64,000 nt of DNA from Salinibacterium sp. SWN248 (GCF_015864575.1 NZ_JADYWW010000001.1:1449719-1513718), one strand, 5' to 3'; numbered from the stretch's first letter, positions 17,162 through 27,108 are shown. Notes: generated by a model not told the origin, from the letters alone. Program-made: numbers and translations.

Positions 17162-18574
17162 ATGGAAGACGCGCCGATGCACGAAGTTACCTGCCCTCAC
17201 TGTGGCAAAGCGTTCACTATCGATGAAGCAGGCTATGCCGACATCGTGAAGCAGATTCGTGACCGGGAGTTCGAGAGCGAACTGCACGAGCGACTGGAGT
17301 CGGCCGAGGCAACGAAGAAGGCCGAGATTGAACTCGCTGAGGCGAAGATCGCGCGCGAGTTGCAGGCTGAGGCGTCGAAGAAGGATGCCGCCATTCAAGA
17401 GCTCAAGGCACAGCTGGATGCGGGCGCTGTTGCCCAGAAGCTCGCGGTTTCCGAAGCGTTGAGTGCTGTGCAGGCCGAGCGCGATTCCCTGGCGAATGAG
17501 CTTGAGAAGACGCAGCGGGAGCGTCAGGCTGCGGCCGATCTCGCCGAGGCCAAGCGGGTCAATGAGTTGCAGAAGGCGACAGCCGAGAAGGAAGCCGAAA
17601 TTCAGTTGCTGAAGTCGAAGCTTCAGGCAGCGGGCTCGGAGCAGCAGCTGGCGCTTTCTGCCGCGGTAGGCGCCGTGGAGAAGGAGCGCGACGGGCTCAA
17701 GGGCACGCTCGAGCGTGTGGAGCTGGAGAAGAAACTCGCCGAGACCTCGATGAAAGACAAATACGAGACCCAGATCAAAGATCGTGATGATGCGATTGAG
17801 CGACTGCGCGACATGAAGGCGCGGCTCTCGACCAAGATGATTGGTGAGACGCTCGAGATTCACTGCGAAACCACGTTCAATCAGATTCGCGCCACCGCGT
17901 TTCCGCGCGCTTACTTCGAGAAAGACAACGACGCTCGCAGCGGCAGCAAGGGCGACTACATCTTCAAAGAAGCGGATGAGTCGGGCACCGAGATCGTCTC
18001 CATCATGTTCGAAATGAAGAACGAAGCTGACACGACAGCCACCAAGAAGCGCAACGAAGACTTCTTGAAAGAGCTCGACAAAGACCGGAACGAAAAGGGC
18101 TGCGAATACGCGGTGTTGGTATCGTTATTGGAGCCCGATAGCGAGCTGTACAACTCCGGGATCGTGGATGTCTCCCACCGGTATCCGAAAATGTACGTCG
18201 TGCGCCCCCAGTTCTTCATCCCCATCATTACGGTGCTCCGCAACGCGGCGCTCAACTCGCTCACTTACAAGAATGAGCTTGCGCTCGTGAAGGCGCAGAG
18301 CATCGACGTGACGAATTTTGAAGAGGAACTCGACTCGTTCAAGTCAGGTTTCGCGCGCAACTTTGACTTGGCGTCTCGCAAATTCCAGACGGCGATCGAC
18401 GAGATCGACAAGTCGATCGATCACCTGCAGAAAACCAAGGATGCCCTGCTCGGCACGAACCGCAACCTGCGTCTCGCCAACGACAAAGCTCAAGATGTGA
18501 CGATCAAGAAGCTCACGCGCGGCAACCCTACGATGGCCGAGAAGTTTTCCGACCTGAACAAGGGCGACGACTAA
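17162..18574 (+). CDS. DUF2130 domain-containing coiled-coil protein
   Basis: A 470-residue protein. The N-terminus is a zinc-ribbon-like CPHCGKAF motif followed by [20 protein letters not shown]. Residues ~30-225 are a long charged coiled coil (many E/K/A heptads). The C-terminal DUF2130 domain has [26 protein letters not shown] and [14 protein letters not shown], which resemble the RmuC/restriction-endonuclease-like fold. A role in DNA handling is suggested but not proven. ATG 17177 (MHEV, preceded by GGAAG) is an alternative start. It stands alone between the tRNA and convergent antiporter genes. Confidence 0.8.
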   Translation: MEDAPMHEVTCPHCGKAFTIDEAGYADIVKQIRDREFESELHERLESAEATKKAEIELAEAKIARELQAEASKKDAAIQELKAQLDAGAVAQKLAVSEALSAVQAERDSLANELEKTQRERQAAADLAEAKRVNELQKATAEKEAEIQLLKSKLQAAGSEQQLALSAAVGAVEKERDGLKGTLERVELEKKLAETSMKDKYETQIKDRDDAIERLRDMKARLSTKMIGETLEIHCETTFNQIRATAFPRAYFEKDNDARSGSKGDYIFKEADESGTEIVSIMFEMKNEADTTATKKRNEDFLKELDKDRNEKGCEYAVLVSLLEPDSELYNSGIVDVSHRYPKMYVVRPQFFIPIITVLRNAALNSLTYKNELALVKAQSIDVTNFEEELDSFKSGFARNFDLASRKFQTAIDEIDKSIDHLQKTKDALLGTNRNLRLANDKAQDVTIKKLTRGNPTMAEKFSDLNKGDD

Positions 18575-18637
18575 CGTTCGAGCGGCCTCACGGTGTCGCG
18601 CCTGCTCTTCGATCCGTGGCTGAGCTGCCGCGGGCCG

Positions 18638-19837
18638 CTAGCGCGTAGCGATCGGCGTCGTCGGCGGCGCCGACGCGGGCTTGCGCACGCGGGCCTTGAA
18701 CCACGCTGTGTCGGGAATGCGAGCGAGCAGGGGCCCGGCGATGATTGTCATGAGCACGTAGGCGGTGGCCAGAGGGGCGAGCATCGGTTCGATGCCGGCA
18801 CCGACCGCGAGCCCCGCGATCACGATAGAGAACTCTCCACGCGGTGTGAGAGCCAATCCTGTGCGCCAGCGACCGGGCGCAGCAATTCCGGCGCGCTTTG
18901 CGGCCCGGTAACCGGAGAACGCTTTTGTGCCGATGGTGAGCACGGCCAGGGCGAACGCGGGAAGCAGCACCGGGATGATGTCTGCCGGTGATGTGGAGAT
19001 CCCAAAGAACACGAAGAATACGGCGGCAAACAGGTCGCGCAGGGGAGTGATGAGTTGCGCTGACTGGTGTGCCACGGGCCCGGAGATGGCGATACCGACG
19101 AGGAAGGCGCCCACCGCTGCCGAGACGTTCACAGCCTCAGCGAGGCCTGCGACGAGCATCGTGAGTCCGACTACTCCGAGCAGCAAGGCTTCAGCGTTCT
19201 TCTGGGGGAGTAAGCGCGACAAGACGCGACCATGCCGGAGCGCCACGTAGAGGATAGTGACGACGACAGCAACAGCGATCGCCACGGTAATGGAACCCTG
19301 CATCAAGCCGGCACCGATCACGAGGGCAGACAACACCGGCAGATAGAACGCCATCGCAAGGTCTTCCATCACCAGGATCGAGAGAATCACTGGCGTCTCC
19401 CGGTTGCCCAGTCGCCCGAGGTCTCGAATGACCTTGGCAATGACTCCGGATGAGGACACCCACGTCACTCCAGCGAGAGCAACGACAGCGGCGGGCTCCC
19501 AGCCGAGCAGAATGGCGAACAGGGCGCCAGGGAGCGCGTTGAAAACCGCATCCAAGATTCCCGAAATGCGCGACGTCTTGAGATTCGACATCAGCTCTTC
19601 AGCGGAATACTCAAGGCCCAGCATGGCTAAGAGCAAGATCACGCCAATTTGAGATCCAACTTCGAAGAAGTCTTCACTGGCTTGCAGCGGAAGAAGCCCG
19701 CCCTCGCCCACAGCTAGGCCCGCAAGAAGATAAAGCGGGATCGCCGAAAAACCGAAACGCGCGGCAACTCTGCCCAACACGCTGAGAACAAGCAGGAGAG
19801 CGCCAACCTCGATGAGTAGCTGCGTCGTCTCATGCAT
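18638..19837 (-). CDS. Cation:proton antiporter (CPA2/Kef type), membrane subunit
   Basis: A 399-residue polytopic protein with about 12 spans and the Na_H_exchanger fold (GVILLLAMLGLEYSAEEL, VLSILVMEDLAMAFYLPVL, ALTPRGEFSIVIAGLAVGAG). It lacks the RCK domain of KefB/C; the adjacent gene, 9 bp upstream, supplies a separate regulatory subunit. The pair probably moves K+ or Na+ against H+ for pH and osmotic balance. The start ATG follows the stop of that gene closely, so both are one operon. Confidence 0.88.
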   Translation of the reverse strand: MHETTQLLIEVGALLLVLSVLGRVAARFGFSAIPLYLLAGLAVGEGGLLPLQASEDFFEVGSQIGVILLLAMLGLEYSAEELMSNLKTSRISGILDAVFNALPGALFAILLGWEPAAVVALAGVTWVSSSGVIAKVIRDLGRLGNRETPVILSILVMEDLAMAFYLPVLSALVIGAGLMQGSITVAIAVAVVVTILYVALRHGRVLSRLLPQKNAEALLLGVVGLTMLVAGLAEAVNVSAAVGAFLVGIAISGPVAHQSAQLITPLRDLFAAVFFVFFGISTSPADIIPVLLPAFALAVLTIGTKAFSGYRAAKRAGIAAPGRWRTGLALTPRGEFSIVIAGLAVGAGIEPMLAPLATAYVLMTIIAGPLLARIPDTAWFKARVRKPASAPPTTPIATR

Positions 19838-19846
19838 ACGCGACTC

Positions 19847-20341
19847 TTAGCTTGGACCGTTATTGATGAGCTTGCCGAGTGCGTCGAGACCCTGGCGGGT
19901 GCCGACAGCAACAATGACGTCACCCGACTCGAAAACAACCTCGGGACCTGGCGACGCGACAACGTCGTTGCCGCGCACGATGGCGACGATGGAGGCACTG
20001 GTGAGAGTGCGGGCTTTCATATCGCCCATGGGGTGGCCGACGAAGCCAGAGCCACTCGGCAGCGAGATCTCCTCGGTGAACAACCCCTCGGCCTTCTCTC
20101 CGAGTGCAGACAGGCGGCTGAGAGTGAGCGAGGAACCGAGAACCTCCGCGATGGCGGATGCTTCATCATCGGTCAGCGAGATTGACGCAGCATTCGAGTC
20201 AGGATCATCCGCGTTGAAGAAAGCGAGATCGCGTTCTCCTGACCGCAGCGAAACCACGCTGACGCGGCATCCAGAATTGGTGATTACGTCGTTACGCACA
20301 CCAAAACCGGGAAGGTCAATTCGTTCGATTCTTACGCCCAC
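19847..20341 (-). CDS. Antiporter regulatory subunit with TrkA-C domain
   Basis: A 164-residue soluble protein. The C-terminal half is a TrkA-C (RCK_C) domain: ARTLTSASIVAIVRGNDVVASPGPEVVFESGDVIVAVGTRQGLDAL in overlapping segments. The N-terminal half (RIERIDLPGFGVRNDVITNS) matches the conserved head of actinobacterial antiporter regulators. It probably gates the neighbouring antiporter in response to a nucleotide or ion. GTG start preceded by a leaderless-type promoter. Confidence 0.85.
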   Translation of the reverse strand: MGVRIERIDLPGFGVRNDVITNSGCRVSVVSLRSGERDLAFFNADDPDSNAASISLTDDEASAIAEVLGSSLTLSRLSALGEKAEGLFTEEISLPSGSGFVGHPMGDMKARTLTSASIVAIVRGNDVVASPGPEVVFESGDVIVAVGTRQGLDALGKLINNGPS

Positions 20342-20347
20342 GGTTCC

Positions 20348-20353
20348 AACTTA
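20348..20353 (-). promoter_or_regulatory. -10 box TAAGTT, leaderless start of the antiporter operon
   Basis: On the minus strand TAAGTT is followed by 6 nt (ggaacc) and the GTG at 20341. Confidence 0.6.
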
Positions 20354-20414
20354 CCAATTCACTAGTGGCCAATAGTCCAGCGAGCAGCCTACGCCTGTTA
20401 GGGCGCATCCCCTA

Positions 20415-20654
20415 CTATTCGGGCGACCCCGCCCGAGGGCGTGGCGCTGGCGGTGGCGGAATCTCTTTAGCCGCGATCACTTTCGCCAGTTCGATGGTCT
20501 CAAGCCCACGGTTTGTCGCGACCACACAATGGGTGTCGTCGGCGAGATGAAAGTAGCCAAGCGAGTCAGTGGCGCGCCCATCGTCGATGAGATGGCGCAC
20601 AACAACGCGGGTGCCGCTCGTCGTCGCTTTCAGAAACTCGGCCGGAGTCACCAT
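20415..20654 (-). CDS. Small protein resembling the Rv0428c-type SH3-like domain
   Basis: A 79-residue protein. The core TRVVVRHLIDDGRATDSLGY, then a short strand and THCVVATNRGLETIELAKVIAAKEIPPPP resemble the N-terminal SH3-like barrel of Rv0428c-like acetyltransferases. Here no acetyltransferase domain follows. Its ATG overlaps the end of the upstream SDR gene by 7 bp, so the two are coupled. The function is unknown; it may be a detached accessory domain. Confidence 0.6.
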   Translation of the reverse strand: MVTPAEFLKATTSGTRVVVRHLIDDGRATDSLGYFHLADDTHCVVATNRGLETIELAKVIAAKEIPPPPAPRPRAGSPE

Positions 20655-22165
20655 GAGCTCTTGTCGTAGTCCTTCAAGAAGATGCCGAACAGATCTTCGC
20701 CGTCTTCGCCGCGCACAATCGGGTCATAGACCCGGGCCGCACCATCGACAAGGTCGAGCGGCGCGTGAAAGCCCTCTTCTGCCAACCGCACCTTGGTCGG
20801 GTGGGGGCGCTCATCCGTAATCCAACCGGTGTCGACGCTCGTCATCAGAATGCCGTCGCTCTCAAACATTTCGCGCGAGCTTGTGCGGGTGAGCATGTTC
20901 ACGGCTGCCTTCGCCATGTTGGTGTGCGGATGCCCCGGCCCCTTGTAACCGCGACCAAACACGCCCTCCATTGCCGACACATTCACAATGTATTTGCGTC
21001 GAGCAGTGGAGGCGGCCATCGAGGGACGCAGCATCGAGATCAGCACGAACGGCGCCGTGGTGTTGGCGAGCTGCACTTCCAGCATTTCGAGGGGATCGAC
21101 CTGATCGACGTGCTGGGTCCACGAGTTGATGGAGTCGAGGTCGGGCACGAGACCACCGGCGTCAATCGCCGTGCCCGCAGCGAGGCGCTCAAGCGAGCTT
21201 GAGCCTGCCGTCATCGCTTGCTCGGTCAGTTCTTCGGCACGCGTCGCAGCAGCCGCCAAAATCGGATGCGCAGCAACCGACTGCGCGAGAGCCTGCGGAT
21301 GCGGGTCGCTCGTGTGGCCAAAGGTCGTGAGCTCGGGCAACGGTCCATCGGGCAGCGGCGCAAGCTCACCATCGACGAGCGGCTGGTACGCGCCGGGAGT
21401 GCGCCGCACGGTCTGCGTGGCGTTATTGATGAGGATGTCGAGAGGCCCCTGCTCGGCCACGGATTCGGCGAGCCCGATCACCTGAGCGGGGTCGCGGAGG
21501 TCGATTCCGACGACACGGAGACGGTGCAGCCAGTCTGCCGAATCAGGCAGGCTCGAGAAACGACGAACGGCATCCCGCGGAAAGCGCGTCGTGATGGTCG
21601 TGTGCGCGCCATCCCGCAGCAAACGCAGCGCAATGTACATGCCGATCTTGGCGCGGCCACCGGTGAGGAGGGCACGCTTACCAGTGAGGTCGGTGCGGGC
21701 GTCACGCTTGGCGTGATTGAACGCCGCGCAGTTCGGGCAGAGCTGGTGATAGAACGAATCGACCGTCGTATAGGGCTGCTTGCAGATGTAGCAGGGGCGG
21801 GCCTTGATCAGTTCGCCTGCCGACGGCGTCGTTGTGGCTGTCGAGATCGGGATGCCGCGGGTCTCGTCATCGATGCGATCGGCAGCACCCGTGGCAGTCG
21901 CGGCAATTACTTGGCGATCGGCATCAGCAATAGTGGCGCGTTTCTCAAGACGACGCTCTTTTTTCACGGCCTTGAACATTGCGGCGGTTGCCCGACGCAC
22001 CGTCACAAAGTCGGGGTGCTCTTCATCCATGCCGGCCATCTGGCTGAGCACTTTGAGGGTGGTTTCGAGTTCACCCGGATCCACAACGGTGAGGTCATGT
22101 TCGGGAAGATCACTGGAATTAGGCACACCCGATTCTACCCGCGCTACCGGCGCTTCTTGGCTCAT
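20648..22165 (-). CDS. SDR-family oxidoreductase with N-terminal zinc-binding region
   Basis: A 505-residue protein. Residues ~130-155 carry two Cys pairs (CYICKQPYTTVDSFYH, CPNCAAFNH), a likely zinc knuckle. The Rossmann domain then begins with ALLTGGRAKIGMYIALRLL (nucleotide-binding TGxxxxxG). The catalytic region has YIVNVSAMEGVFG with the expected Ser and HPHTNMAKAAVN with the expected Lys. However, the residue four before that Lys is Thr, not the usual Tyr. The N-terminal ~120 residues are a separate helical part. Substrate unknown. Confidence 0.8.
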   Translation of the reverse strand: MSQEAPVARVESGVPNSSDLPEHDLTVVDPGELETTLKVLSQMAGMDEEHPDFVTVRRATAAMFKAVKKERRLEKRATIADADRQVIAATATGAADRIDDETRGIPISTATTTPSAGELIKARPCYICKQPYTTVDSFYHQLCPNCAAFNHAKRDARTDLTGKRALLTGGRAKIGMYIALRLLRDGAHTTITTRFPRDAVRRFSSLPDSADWLHRLRVVGIDLRDPAQVIGLAESVAEQGPLDILINNATQTVRRTPGAYQPLVDGELAPLPDGPLPELTTFGHTSDPHPQALAQSVAAHPILAAAATRAEELTEQAMTAGSSSLERLAAGTAIDAGGLVPDLDSINSWTQHVDQVDPLEMLEVQLANTTAPFVLISMLRPSMAASTARRKYIVNVSAMEGVFGRGYKGPGHPHTNMAKAAVNMLTRTSSREMFESDGILMTSVDTGWITDERPHPTKVRLAEEGFHAPLDLVDGAARVYDPIVRGEDGEDLFGIFLKDYDKSSW

Positions 22166-22183
22166 ACGGGAACGAACGAGCCG

Positions 22184-22189
22184 TATGCT
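22184..22189 (+). promoter_or_regulatory. -10 box TATGCT, leaderless start of the DMT transporter gene
   Basis: TATGCT, then 6 nt (ggcgag), then ATG 22196. It sits in the 30-bp divergent gap facing the SDR gene. Confidence 0.6.
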
Positions 22190-22195
22190 GGCGAG

Positions 22196-23089
22196 ATGAT
22201 CCTCAGCGTTGTGCTCGCCCTCGCCGGCTCCGTGTTTTATGGGGTCTCAGACTTCTTCGGAGGCTTGAGCACACGGCGGTTGCGGGCTGTGCCGGCGACC
22301 ACGATCATCCACGTGTTCGCGACTGCATCGCTGCTGTTGGCGATGCTTTTTATTCCCGTGAGTTTCGAAGCGGGCGCGATGCTGTGGGGTGGTCTTGCTG
22401 GGGTCGCAGCCATTGTCGGGTTGCTGTCGTTCTACGCGGCATTGGCGGATGGGCCGATGAGTCTGGTCGCCCCGCTGATTGCCGTCGTCGGTGCTGTCGT
22501 GCCGGTCGCGTTCGCGGTCATTGTCGGGGAACAGCTCCCGCTTCAGGCCTGGATCGCGATCGTGATCGCTCTCATTAGCGCCCTCCTGGTGTCGGTCACG
22601 CGATCCGACGCCACCGTGCGGGTTCGTCCCCGCACCGTTGTCGTGAGCATCGTCTCCGGCGTCAGCCTCGGCAGCGCTCTCATCGCTCTCGACCACGCCC
22701 CCGAGTCCGCGGGGCTCGCTACCGCGGTCGTCGAAATCGTCGTGGGGCTCGCCGCGATGCTGTTGCTTCTGGCCGCAACTCGTCTCAGCACTCCGATCCG
22801 CCGCTTCTTCGCACAGTTCGATCACCAGCCCGAAGGTGGCCCCGTGGGGAGTGTGAGCCGGGCGCGAATTTTGGCCGCCGCCGGTGGTGTGCTCGTAGGG
22901 GCGTCCAATGCGTTCATCCTTTTTGCGCTTCAGGCGGGAAGCTTGGCGGTTGTTTCAGTGCTCGTGAGCCTGTATCCGCTCGCCACGATTGTGCTCGCTC
23001 GCTTCACGCTGCAGGAGAAGGTCAGCCGTATTCAGCTTCTCGGAATGTTGCTCGCCCTCGTCGCTTCGGTGATGCTCGCGCTCAGCTAG
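22196..23089 (+). CDS. EamA/DMT-family transporter
   Basis: A 297-residue membrane protein with ten predicted spans in two EamA repeats. The first starts MILSVVLALAGSVFYGVSDF; the second is after residue ~220 (LVGASNAFILFALQAGSLAV, VSVLVSLYPLATIVLARFTL). The sequence ends with the family's typical GMLLALVASVMLALS. Members export amino acids or metabolites; the substrate is not predictable. ATG 22196 is chosen from the leaderless promoter; the frame stays open far upstream, but that part is antisense to the SDR gene. Confidence 0.88.
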   Translation: MILSVVLALAGSVFYGVSDFFGGLSTRRLRAVPATTIIHVFATASLLLAMLFIPVSFEAGAMLWGGLAGVAAIVGLLSFYAALADGPMSLVAPLIAVVGAVVPVAFAVIVGEQLPLQAWIAIVIALISALLVSVTRSDATVRVRPRTVVVSIVSGVSLGSALIALDHAPESAGLATAVVEIVVGLAAMLLLLAATRLSTPIRRFFAQFDHQPEGGPVGSVSRARILAAAGGVLVGASNAFILFALQAGSLAVVSVLVSLYPLATIVLARFTLQEKVSRIQLLGMLLALVASVMLALS

Positions 23090-23115
23090 CGTGCTCCGAG
23101 GGTTGCTGACCCGGC

Positions 23116-23121
23116 TACGGT
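23116..23121 (+). promoter_or_regulatory. -10 box TACGGT, leaderless start of the DUF3516 helicase gene
   Basis: TACGGT, then 6 nt (ggaaca), then ATG 23128. Confidence 0.55.
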
Positions 23122-23127
23122 GGAACA

Positions 23128-25677
23128 ATGGCCTCACTTCTGGATGCGCTTCCGACGCCCTTTGACGCAGACGCAACCTATGACGCTTTCGTCGGGTGGG
23201 CATCCGATCGCGGGTTGACTCTCTATCCCGCGCAAGATGAAGCCGTCATCGAACTCGTCTCGGGCGCGAACGTGATCCTCTCAACCCCCACGGGCACCGG
23301 CAAGTCTCTCGTCGCTATTGCCGCGCACGCCATCGCGCTGGCCCAGGGCCAACGCACGTTTTACACGGCCCCGATCAAGGCGCTGGTGAGTGAGAAGTTC
23401 TTCGCGCTCGTCGAGGTCTTCGGTGCCGAAAACGTCGGCATGGTCACCGGCGATTCATCCGTCAACGCCGATGCGCCCATCATTTGCTGCACGGCAGAGA
23501 TCCTCGCCAATCTTGCGCTGCGTGAAGGCGCGGATGCCCGGGTCGACCAAGTGGTGATGGACGAGTTCCATTTCTATGCCGACCCCGATCGCGGGTGGGC
23601 GTGGCAGGTGCCGCTGCTGATCTTGCCGAAGGTGCAGTTCGTGTTGATGTCGGCCACGCTTGGCGACATGCAGCCGTTGGCGGATGACCTCAGCCGTCGC
23701 ACCGGCCGCGAGACGAGCCTCATCACGGGTGTGGAACGCCCCGTTCCCCTGCACTACTCGTGGGCGCTCACCCCGATTCACGAGACGGTCGAAGATCTTC
23801 TCTCGACGGGCCAAGCCCCGATCTACATCGTCCATTTCTCGCAGGCCGCAGCGTTGGAACGTGCCCAAGCGATGACGAGCCTCAAGGTCGTGACGCGCGA
23901 GCAACGCGACGAGATCGCTGATGCCATTGGTGACTTCCGCTTCACGACGGTGTTCGGTAAGACGCTGTCACGCCTCATCCGCTCGGGCATCGGTGTGCAC
24001 CATGCCGGCATGCTGCCCAAATACCGTCGCCTCGTCGAACAACTGGCTCAGCGCGGACTGCTGCGCGTCATTTGCGGAACCGACACTCTGGGTGTCGGCA
24101 TCAACGTGCCCATCCGCACTGTTCTGCTCACCCAACTCACTAAGTACGACGGAACGCGGATGCGCCAGCTCACCGCGCGCGAATTCCACCAGATCGCGGG
24201 CCGAGCGGGCCGTGCCGGCTTCGACACCGCCGGAACAGTGGTTGCTCAAGCGCCCGAACACGAATCTGACAACGCCAAGATGGTGGCCAAAGCGGGGGAC
24301 GACCCCAAGAAGCTGCGCAAGCTCGTGCGTAAGAAGGCTCCCGACGGGTTCGTGACTTGGAGCGAAGCGAGCTTCAACCGCATGATCGCGGCCGAGCCAG
24401 AGCAGCTCACGAGCAACATGCGCATGAATCACGCCATGATCCTTAACGTGATCGCCCGCGGGGGAGATGTGTTTTCGAACGTGCGCACTCTCGTAGAAGA
24501 CAACCACGAACCCCGCACCAAGCAACGTGAACTGGCAAAGCAGGCGCTGGCGATCTACCGCACCCTGCGCACCGCCGAGATTGTCGAAGAACACCGCGTC
24601 TCCGACACCATGATCGTGGATGGCGAAGAAGTCGAGAGCTTCGACGAACGTATTGAGATTCGACTGACCGTCGACCTGCAGGCGAACTTCGCTCTCAACC
24701 AACCCCTCTCGCCGTTTGCCGTGGCATCCTTCGACCTGCTCGACAAGGAATCACCCACGTATGCGCTGGACATGATCTCGGTGCTCGAAGCAACGCTCGA
24801 TAACCCGCGACCGATTCTGTCGCAGCAGCAGTTCATGGCCCGGGGTGAAGCTGTCGCGGCGATGAAGGCCGAAGGCATCGAGTATGACCAGCGCATGGAA
24901 CTGCTCGAAGAAGTCACCTGGCCCAAGCCGCTCGAGGAGTTGCTCACGGCCGCGTTCGAAATGTACAGCGCGAGCCAGCCCTGGATCGGCGACTTCGAAC
25001 TCAGCCCCAAGACTGTCGTGCGCGACCTCTACGAACGAGCCATGACCTTCGCCGACTTCGTTGGCTTCTACGGTCTTGCGCGCAGCGAAGGTCTGGTGCT
25101 GCGCTACCTGTCCGATGCCTACCGAGCAACACGTCAAACAATTCCGGATGACGCCAAAACCGACGAACTTCTCGACCTCATCGAGTGGCTCGGCGAACTG
25201 GTGCGCCAGGTCGACTCGAGCCTCATCGACGAGTGGGAAGCCATGACAGCGGGGGTCGACTCCTCCACCAGCGGCGAGCCCGTGCTGCCGCCGACCCCGG
25301 CATCCGTTGTCACGAATGGTCGGGCCTTCCGGGTGCTCGTGCGCAACGAAATGTTCCGCCGCGTGCAGCTGGCGGCCCGCGATGATGCGGTCGCTCTCGG
25401 CGAGCTGGATGCCGCAGCCGGCTTCGATGAGGAGGCCTGGGGTCAGGCACTCGACCGCTACTTCGACGAGCACAACACCCTCTCGGTGGCGGGCGACGCG
25501 CGCGGCCCCGCCATGATCGCCATCACCGAGGAGCCGGGCCAGTGGCACGTGCGTCAGATCATTGAAGACCCCGCGGGCAACCACGACTGGGCGATTACGG
25601 CGACGGTTGACCTCGCCGAATCTGCCGTTGAGGGTATTGCCGTGGTTCGCGTGACGGGATTCACTCGCCTTGATTAG
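23128..25677 (+). CDS. DEAD/DEAH-box helicase with C-terminal DUF3516
   Basis: An 849-residue superfamily-2 helicase. Walker A is STPTGTGKSLV (residues ~53-63), motif II is VVMDEFHFY (DEFH), motif III is LMSATLGDM, and motif VI is HQIAGRAGRAGFDTAGTVV. Its core resembles Ski2-like RNA helicases. Residues ~400-849 form the actinobacterial DUF3516 extension (FALNQPLSPFAVASFDLLD, VRDLYERAMTFADFVGFYGL). The substrate is probably RNA, but this family is little studied. The mRNA appears leaderless. Confidence 0.93.
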   Translation: MASLLDALPTPFDADATYDAFVGWASDRGLTLYPAQDEAVIELVSGANVILSTPTGTGKSLVAIAAHAIALAQGQRTFYTAPIKALVSEKFFALVEVFGAENVGMVTGDSSVNADAPIICCTAEILANLALREGADARVDQVVMDEFHFYADPDRGWAWQVPLLILPKVQFVLMSATLGDMQPLADDLSRRTGRETSLITGVERPVPLHYSWALTPIHETVEDLLSTGQAPIYIVHFSQAAALERAQAMTSLKVVTREQRDEIADAIGDFRFTTVFGKTLSRLIRSGIGVHHAGMLPKYRRLVEQLAQRGLLRVICGTDTLGVGINVPIRTVLLTQLTKYDGTRMRQLTAREFHQIAGRAGRAGFDTAGTVVAQAPEHESDNAKMVAKAGDDPKKLRKLVRKKAPDGFVTWSEASFNRMIAAEPEQLTSNMRMNHAMILNVIARGGDVFSNVRTLVEDNHEPRTKQRELAKQALAIYRTLRTAEIVEEHRVSDTMIVDGEEVESFDERIEIRLTVDLQANFALNQPLSPFAVASFDLLDKESPTYALDMISVLEATLDNPRPILSQQQFMARGEAVAAMKAEGIEYDQRMELLEEVTWPKPLEELLTAAFEMYSASQPWIGDFELSPKTVVRDLYERAMTFADFVGFYGLARSEGLVLRYLSDAYRATRQTIPDDAKTDELLDLIEWLGELVRQVDSSLIDEWEAMTAGVDSSTSGEPVLPPTPASVVTNGRAFRVLVRNEMFRRVQLAARDDAVALGELDAAAGFDEEAWGQALDRYFDEHNTLSVAGDARGPAMIAITEEPGQWHVRQIIEDPAGNHDWAITATVDLAESAVEGIAVVRVTGFTRLD

Positions 25678-25722
25678 CCGCGGCTCGGCATATTCGCGCC
25701 CAGATCGGTGTTGAATTCTTCT

Positions 25723-27108
25723 ATGCTCCGCAATCAGCGTTTCGTTCTCGTTGTCGCGATTCTCGCGTCCTTTGTAGCGTTTCTCGACGGCTCTGTCATT
25801 AACGTTGCCCTTCCGGCGATCAGTGCTGAGTTGGGCGGTGGGCTGAGCACGCAGCAGTGGGTTGTCGATGCGTATCTCATTACGCTCGGTTCGCTCATTC
25901 TGTTGGCGGGGTCACTCTCCGACGTTTTCGGCCGCATCGTGATTGTGCGCGTCGGGCTTATCGGATTTGGGGTTGCGTCGCTGTTGATCGCGGTCGCGCC
26001 GACGGCAGAATTTCTGATTGCGTTCCGTGGACTGCAAGGGGTGGCTGGAGCCTTGTTGGTTCCGAGTTCGCTGGCGCTCATCATGTCGTCGTTCCGGGGT
26101 GCTGCTCAGGCGCACGCGATTGGCCAATGGACCGCGTGGACGAGCGCCGCCTTTCTCGTCGGGCCCGTTCTCGGGGGACTCTTCGTCGACCTTCTGAGCT
26201 GGCGCCTTGTCTTCGCGATCAATGTAATCCCGATTGCCGTCACCCTCTGGATGATCGTGTTGCTCGGTCACAAAGACGAACGTAAGGCCAATACCCGCAT
26301 CGATTACCTGGGTGCAGTGTTGGGAATCGTCGGTCTCGGCGGCCCCGTCTTCGCGCTCATCGAGCAAGGAAATTACGGCTGGGGGAGCCCCGTCGTGTTC
26401 GTACCTCTCGTGGTCGGCATCCTGAGCCTTGTCGCTTTCGTGTTCTGGCAGAGCAGGGCGCCGCAGCCCATGTTGCCTCTCGAGCTGTTCCGCCACCGCA
26501 ATTTCAGTATGGGCAATATCGCCACGATGTTCATTTACGGTGGGCTGGCGCTCGGCGGTTTCATCGTCGTCATCTACCTGCAAGAAGTGGCGGGCTACTC
26601 GGCCACTTTTGCGGCGCTGGCGTTCTTGCCGTCGTCGATCGGCATCATCCTGCTTTCTTCCTACTTTGGGCGGCTCAGTGGCCGGTATGGGCCTCGCTGG
26701 TTCATGACGCTCGGCCCGCTCTTGGGGGCCAGCGGCTACATCACGTTCTTGGGGATGGGAGAGTCGGTCAACTACGTCACCGAGGTCTTGCCGGGCGTGC
26801 TTCTCTTCGCCGTGGGCATGTCGATGACCGTTGCTCCACTCACGTCAGCGATCTTGGGGGCGATCTCCGCGGAACAGGCCGGCATCGGCTCTGCCGTCAA
26901 CAATGCCGTATCCCGCATCGCCGGGCTCATCACCGTCGCCCTCATCGGCGTGATCGTCGTGGGGCCGCTCGCCCCCGAAAACTTTCACCGGGTTGTCATC
27001 GTGATGGCATCGCTGCTGTTCGCCGGGGCGCTGGTGTCGTTCCTGGGCATCCGCAATCCCTCTTCGGTAGATCCTGCGATTCCGGATGCCGCTCCGCCGC
27101 TGTCCTGA
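25723..27108 (+). CDS. MFS drug transporter of the DHA2 (EmrB/QacA) family
   Basis: A 461-residue protein with about 14 spans. DHA2 signatures are FLDGSVINVALPAISAELGG in span 1, QQWVVDAYLITLGSLILLAG, the motif-A loop GSLSDVFGRIVIVRVGL, and motif C near TAWTSAAFLVGPVLGGLFVD. Likely a proton-driven exporter of toxic compounds; substrate unknown. ATG 25723 gives the canonical N-terminus; TTGAAT lies 6 nt upstream, a poor match to the leaderless pattern. GTG 25708 is another possible start. Confidence 0.9.
   Translation: MLRNQRFVLVVAILASFVAFLDGSVINVALPAISAELGGGLSTQQWVVDAYLITLGSLILLAGSLSDVFGRIVIVRVGLIGFGVASLLIAVAPTAEFLIAFRGLQGVAGALLVPSSLALIMSSFRGAAQAHAIGQWTAWTSAAFLVGPVLGGLFVDLLSWRLVFAINVIPIAVTLWMIVLLGHKDERKANTRIDYLGAVLGIVGLGGPVFALIEQGNYGWGSPVVFVPLVVGILSLVAFVFWQSRAPQPMLPLELFRHRNFSMGNIATMFIYGGLALGGFIVVIYLQEVAGYSATFAALAFLPSSIGIILLSSYFGRLSGRYGPRWFMTLGPLLGASGYITFLGMGESVNYVTEVLPGVLLFAVGMSMTVAPLTSAILGAISAEQAGIGSAVNNAVSRIAGLITVALIGVIVVGPLAPENFHRVVIVMASLLFAGALVSFLGIRNPSSVDPAIPDAAPPLS

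Noticed and set aside
21218-22195. Upstream extension of the DMT transporter frame by 326 codons
   Set aside because: Antisense to the SDR gene; the real start is ATG 22196, with a -10 box 6 nt upstream and a normal first membrane span.
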